Of a DNA stretch of 8,393 nt, positions 5,433 to 8,393 are shown piece by piece. Position numbers and translations under genes: made by a program. This stretch comes from Peptostreptococcaceae bacterium (GTDB lineage Bacteria; Bacillota_A; Clostridia; Peptostreptococcales; Anaerovoracaceae): positions 1 to 8,393 of the forward strand of contig JAENWH010000063.1 of the NCBI GenBank assembly GCA_016650135.1, written 5' to 3'. The notes under the pieces are model-generated. The model worked only from the letters and a program-made list of their open reading frames with translations, did no database searches and was not told where the DNA came from. Each line of letters begins with the position of its first letter. Position 1 is the first letter of the stretch.

Positions 5433-5508
5433 TGGTGGGCGATATTGGGCTCGAACCAACGACTTCCACCTTGTCGAGGTGACACTCTACCAGCTGAGTT
5501 AACCGCCC
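5433..5508 (-). tRNA. tRNA-Val (anticodon GAC) with C33
   Basis: The minus strand gives a 76-base cloverleaf. The acceptor pairs GGGCGGT with ATCGCCC, the D stem is ACTC/GAGT, and the anticodon stem pairs TCACC with GGTGG around loop TCGACAA. The variable loop is AAGTC, the T arm is GTTGG-TTCGAGC-CCAAT, and discriminator A and an encoded CCA (plus-strand 5433-5435) complete it. Anticodon GAC (plus-strand 5473-5475) and the body match Val tRNAs of Firmicutes as I recall them. The residue before the anticodon, position 33, is C (plus-strand G at 5476) instead of the near-invariant U of the U-turn. Wobbles G6-U67 and U27-G43 also weaken the stems. It begins 7 bases after the malQ stop, so it either shares that transcript or uses a promoter inside malQ; GATAAT on the minus strand at 5541-5546 is a possible -10. 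It may be functional, specialised or decaying. Confidence 0.88.
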
Positions 5509-5515
5509 ATGCTTC

Positions 5516-7015
5516 TTAACGTTCCTTTTTCATATTTCTAATTATCCCAGACAGCTCCGAAGAAGCCTGCCCTTTTCCCAGGCGCCATTTCCAGTTATCC
5601 CCAAGTGTTGATGGGGTATTTGTTTTTGTTTCATTTCCAAGCATAAGGTAGTCCTGCATCTGGAAAATCGCCACATTGGCTCTGCTGTTAAAACCAGCTT
5701 CCATTATTTTTTTCACCATCTCTTCATTTCCTTTGACTTCAAAATACTTTCTTATACATACACTGACTTCTTCATCGCAACTTGAAACAAAACCTCGCAG
5801 GGTATCATTATCATGAGTGCCTCCGTATATTACCGAGTTTTTTTTAAGATGAACCGGTAAATTAGGGTTATCAGATTTACCATCAAATGCAAAAATTAAA
5901 ATCTTCATCCCTGGATACCCGGTTTTTTTAAGAATTTCCTTCACATCTTTCGTTACGACACCAAGATCTTCAGCGATTATTTTAGAATCACCGATTTCTT
6001 CATTGATTGCCTTCAATAAAGCAATCCCTGGTCCCTGTCTGTAAATACCATTTACCGCTGATTCCTCCCCAATAGGTATAGAATAATAACGAGCAATACC
6101 AATAAAATGATCTATTCTTATAATGTGATAAAGCTTTGCAGAGTGCCTCATTCTGTTGCGCCACCACGAAAAATCGTTTTTCACCATGTATTCCCAGTTA
6201 AACAGAGGATTACCCCAGAACTGGCCGGTCTTTGAAAACCGGTCTGGCGGTACGCCTGCTACCCTGGTTGGTCTATGATTCTCATCCATCTGGAATCCCT
6301 CGGGATTTACCCATGTATCTGCGCTGTCCATGGCAACATACATTGGTATATCTCCAATAATACTGACCCCGTTTTGACCCGCATATTTTCTTAATATTTC
6401 CCATTGAACGGTAAATTTATATTGGGTAAATTTCCAGAAGCCTATCTCAGCTTTCAGTCTTTCTCTATATTTTTCAACCGTTTCTGGATCTCTTAACCTG
6501 ATATCGTCTGGCCATTTAAGCTGCTCCAGGTTATCAAAACTTTCTTTGACAGCCATAAACAAAGCATAATCTTCAAGCCAAAAACTGTTTTTTTCGCAAA
6601 AATCCTTATATTCTATTTCTTCCATGTATTTATAAAGACTATTGGAATAGGCCTTTTTCAACACATTAAATCTATTCAAATATATCTTTTCGTAATCGAT
6701 ATAGCTCTCATCTTCAAACCACTGAATGGCTGAAACATCTTCTGCTTTAAGCAATCCTTCTTCAATTAAATAATCCAAATCAATAAAATAAGGATTTCCT
6801 GCAAAAGCAGAAAAGCTCTGATAAGGACTGTCTCCATAGCCTGTTGGCCCAAGGGGTAAAACCTGCCAGTATTTCAGCCCTGATTTCTGAATAAAATTGA
6901 TAAAATCAAGGGCCGCTTTACCAAAAGTACCAATACCATAATTAGAAGGCAGGCTTGCTACTGGAAGTAACACGCCTGCCCCTTTATCTAATGGTTTTTG
7001 TTTTTTTATATTCAT
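5516..7015 (-). CDS. malQ: 4-alpha-glucanotransferase (amylomaltase, GH77)
   Basis: This cytoplasmic enzyme (EC 2.4.1.25) transfers 4-alpha-glucan segments between maltodextrins in maltose, glycogen or starch metabolism. The 499 residues match the usual single-domain length of GH77. The start AGVLLPVASLPSNYGIGTFG (13-32) and PLGPTGYGDSPYQSFSAFAG (54-73) are family signatures. The catalytic residues are visible: nucleophile D302 in RIDHFIG, acid/base E349 in IIAEDLG, and transition-state stabiliser D402 in THDNDT. The conserved GQFWGNPLFNW (264-274) substrate-side loop is also intact. The start ATG has AAAAGG nine bases upstream, a modest ribosome binding site. The helicase gene lies 69 bases upstream on the same strand with no terminator between, so readthrough transcription is possible, although I see no functional link. 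No glycogen or maltose transport genes are in the window. Confidence 0.97.
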   Translation of the reverse strand: MNIKKQKPLDKGAGVLLPVASLPSNYGIGTFGKAALDFINFIQKSGLKYWQVLPLGPTGYGDSPYQSFSAFAGNPYFIDLDYLIEEGLLKAEDVSAIQWFEDESYIDYEKIYLNRFNVLKKAYSNSLYKYMEEIEYKDFCEKNSFWLEDYALFMAVKESFDNLEQLKWPDDIRLRDPETVEKYRERLKAEIGFWKFTQYKFTVQWEILRKYAGQNGVSIIGDIPMYVAMDSADTWVNPEGFQMDENHRPTRVAGVPPDRFSKTGQFWGNPLFNWEYMVKNDFSWWRNRMRHSAKLYHIIRIDHFIGIARYYSIPIGEESAVNGIYRQGPGIALLKAINEEIGDSKIIAEDLGVVTKDVKEILKKTGYPGMKILIFAFDGKSDNPNLPVHLKKNSVIYGGTHDNDTLRGFVSSCDEEVSVCIRKYFEVKGNEEMVKKIMEAGFNSRANVAIFQMQDYLMLGNETKTNTPSTLGDNWKWRLGKGQASSELSGIIRNMKKER

Positions 7016-7019
7016 CTCA

Positions 7020-7095
7020 TTAAACCTTTTATATATTACTCTTTGCTAAACTTAATTACTGCCGATCTAGCGAACTGCTCTTCGTTAAACCTTTT
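7020..7095 (-). repeat. 11-base direct repeat at the helicase-malQ junction
   Basis: TTAAACCTTTT occurs at 7020-7030 and 7085-7095 on the plus strand. On the coding strand the first copy forms the malQ ribosome binding site and the second is the end of the helicase gene including its stop codon. It may be a trace of a small duplication or chance in AT-rich DNA. Confidence 0.3.
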
Positions 7096-8371
7096 TACTG
7101 CTGAATTGTTTTGTGTGAGCCTGCCCTGCACCTTTTTTACCGCTTGGATGAGGTCTTCCCTGTCCCTTGCCGCCAGAACTGAAATTTCTGCCTGGTGCGC
7201 TTCTTGGTTTCTGCGCTGGTACAATATCCGATTCAAACACTTCCATCGGATATGGCTGAGTCGGTGCTTCAGGTATATTTTTCCCAATAATCTTTTCTAT
7301 ATCTCTGATGTACTGCATTTCTTCATACATGCAAAAGCTGATGGCTTTACCCTCTAATCCAGCTCTTCCGGTACGCCCGATTCGATGTACATAAGTTTCT
7401 GGTATGTTTGGTATATCAAAATTTACCACATGCGAAAGTTCCTCAATATCAATTCCCCTTGCTGCAATGTCTGTCGCTACCAACACTCGGACCTCTCTCG
7501 CCTTAAAACTTTCAAGAGCTCTGACTCTTGCTGTCTGAGATTTGTTGCCGTGAATTGCCAGCGCCGGTATTTTCAACCTTACCAGTTCCTTAACAACCTT
7601 ATCTGCTCCGTGCTTTGTTCTGGTGAACACCAATGCTGAATCTATATCTCCAGCCTTGATTAAATCAGCAAGCAACTTTTGTTTATTGTTTTTATCAAGA
7701 AAGTAAACCATTTGCTCAATACTGTCTACTGTGGATGATGCCGGTGCAACTTCAACTCTTATTGGATTGTGAAGAATTGTGCTTATTAATCCATGCACGC
7801 CATCTGGCATCGTCGCCGAGAATAACAGATTCTGTCTTTTTTCTGGCAATTTTGCGATGATTCGTTTCACATCGTGTACAAATCCCATGTCTAACATTCG
7901 ATCCGCTTCGTCCAGGACAAAAATATCAACATTATTCAAATGTACAAGCCCCTGATTATAAAGGTCAATCAGCCGGCCTGGTGTTGCTACAACGATGTCT
8001 ACTCCCTTTTTTAATTTATCAACCTGAGGTTTTTGAGAAACTCCTCCAAAAATAGCAAGTGCTTTCAATCTTAAATGTATTCCATAAGCATGAAAACTCT
8101 CTTCTATTTGTAATGCAAGCTCTCTCGTTGGGGTTAATATTAATGCACGAATAGGTGTATATCCTTCTTTTTTCTCTGTCGCTATTTTCTGCAGTATAGG
8201 TATTGCAAAAGCTGCCGTTTTTCCTGTTCCCGTTTGTGCACAACCCAGCAAGTCTCTTCCTGCGAATAAATGTGGTATTGCCTGTTCTTGAATTGGGGAC
8301 GGTTCTGTGTACCCTTCTTCTTCAAGGGCTTTTAGTATAGGGTCAATAATCCCCAAATCTTTAAAATCCAT
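7085..8371 (-). CDS. rhlE: DEAD-box ATP-dependent RNA helicase, RhlE type
   Basis: ATP-dependent RNA unwinding or remodelling protein, expected to act in the cytoplasm in ribosome assembly, mRNA turnover or cold adaptation. The full motif set is present in order: Q motif with F3 and PSPIQ (24-28), motif I AQTGTGKT (45-52), Ia PTREL (81-85), GG (109-110), Ib TPGR (130-133), II DEAD (154-157), III SAT (185-187), IV ALVFTRT (246-252), V VATDIAARGID (298-308) and VI HRIGRTGRAG (329-338). Both RecA-like domains are therefore complete. The C-terminus (about 388-428) is a basic, glycine- and serine-rich tail of the kind that binds RNA non-specifically. It lacks the CsdA- and DbpA-type RNA-binding domains, which fits the RhlE group, though the exact paralogue name is uncertain. 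The ATG is preceded by AAAGGA eight bases upstream. Its promoter lies outside the window. Confidence 0.95.
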   Translation of the reverse strand: MDFKDLGIIDPILKALEEEGYTEPSPIQEQAIPHLFAGRDLLGCAQTGTGKTAAFAIPILQKIATEKKEGYTPIRALILTPTRELALQIEESFHAYGIHLRLKALAIFGGVSQKPQVDKLKKGVDIVVATPGRLIDLYNQGLVHLNNVDIFVLDEADRMLDMGFVHDVKRIIAKLPEKRQNLLFSATMPDGVHGLISTILHNPIRVEVAPASSTVDSIEQMVYFLDKNNKQKLLADLIKAGDIDSALVFTRTKHGADKVVKELVRLKIPALAIHGNKSQTARVRALESFKAREVRVLVATDIAARGIDIEELSHVVNFDIPNIPETYVHRIGRTGRAGLEGKAISFCMYEEMQYIRDIEKIIGKNIPEAPTQPYPMEVFESDIVPAQKPRSAPGRNFSSGGKGQGRPHPSGKKGAGQAHTKQFSSKKV

Positions 8372-8393
8372 TTTTGTTTTCCTTTAATGCTGC

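Noticed and set aside
5433..5508. Misreading the C33 tRNA as a Ser(CGA) tRNA by shifting the anticodon one base
   Set aside because: It lacks the long variable arm of tRNA-Ser, stem lengths fix the loop as TCGACAA, and the body matches tRNA-Val.
5291..5519. Open frames across the terminator and tRNA-Val (both strands)
   Set aside because: They are composed of the terminator stem and tRNA sequence; no coding signals.
7036..7287. Minus-strand 83-codon frame overlapping the helicase 3' end
   Set aside because: Out-of-frame shadow of the helicase tail; the helicase frame ends naturally with a basic RhlE-type tail.
1..8393. CRISPR array or other regularly spaced repeats
   Set aside because: No regularly spaced direct repeats are seen anywhere in the window.

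Overview
The window looks like chromosomal DNA from a low-GC, Gram-positive anaerobe of the Clostridia type. The evidence is the AT-rich base composition (judged by eye), strong AGGAGG-like ribosome binding sites, consensus sigma-A-type promoters with 17-base spacers, tRNA genes with encoded CCA ends, and protein sequences that resemble Firmicutes homologues. No species can be named from the sequence alone.

Layout. (1) Positions 1-2451, minus strand: thrC (threonine synthase) followed, with a GTGA stop/start overlap, by a drug/metabolite exporter of the DHA2 class of the major facilitator superfamily, whose 3' end lies outside the window. (2) Positions 2520-3180, plus strand: a promoter and a 105-codon gene of unknown function, then tRNA-Glu(CUC) with its own extended -10 promoter and an intrinsic terminator. 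(3) Positions 3186-5285, plus strand: about 340 bases without a gene that hold a hairpin, a good promoter and a LexA-box-like palindrome; then a stand-alone nuclease related to the N-terminal domain of type I restriction subunit HsdR; then dinD, a homologue of the E. coli SOS gene for DNA-damage-inducible protein D. (4) Positions 5286-5430: a possible insertion-sequence end remnant and a strong bidirectional terminator. (5) Positions 5433-8371, minus strand: a DEAD-box RNA helicase of the RhlE type, malQ (4-alpha-glucanotransferase), and, 7 bases after the malQ stop codon, a tRNA-Val(GAC) gene whose anticodon loop has C instead of the near-universal U33.

The outer genes are ordinary housekeeping functions: amino-acid biosynthesis, glycogen/maltodextrin metabolism and RNA remodelling. 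The part worth attention is the accessory cassette between the two tRNA genes, whose 3' ends both point towards it. A PD-(D/E)XK nuclease domain without the helicase, methylase or specificity partners of a type I system sits beside DinD, and both may be under SOS-type control. This suggests a small stress- or defence-related module. That functional reading is inference; the family assignments of the two proteins are well supported.
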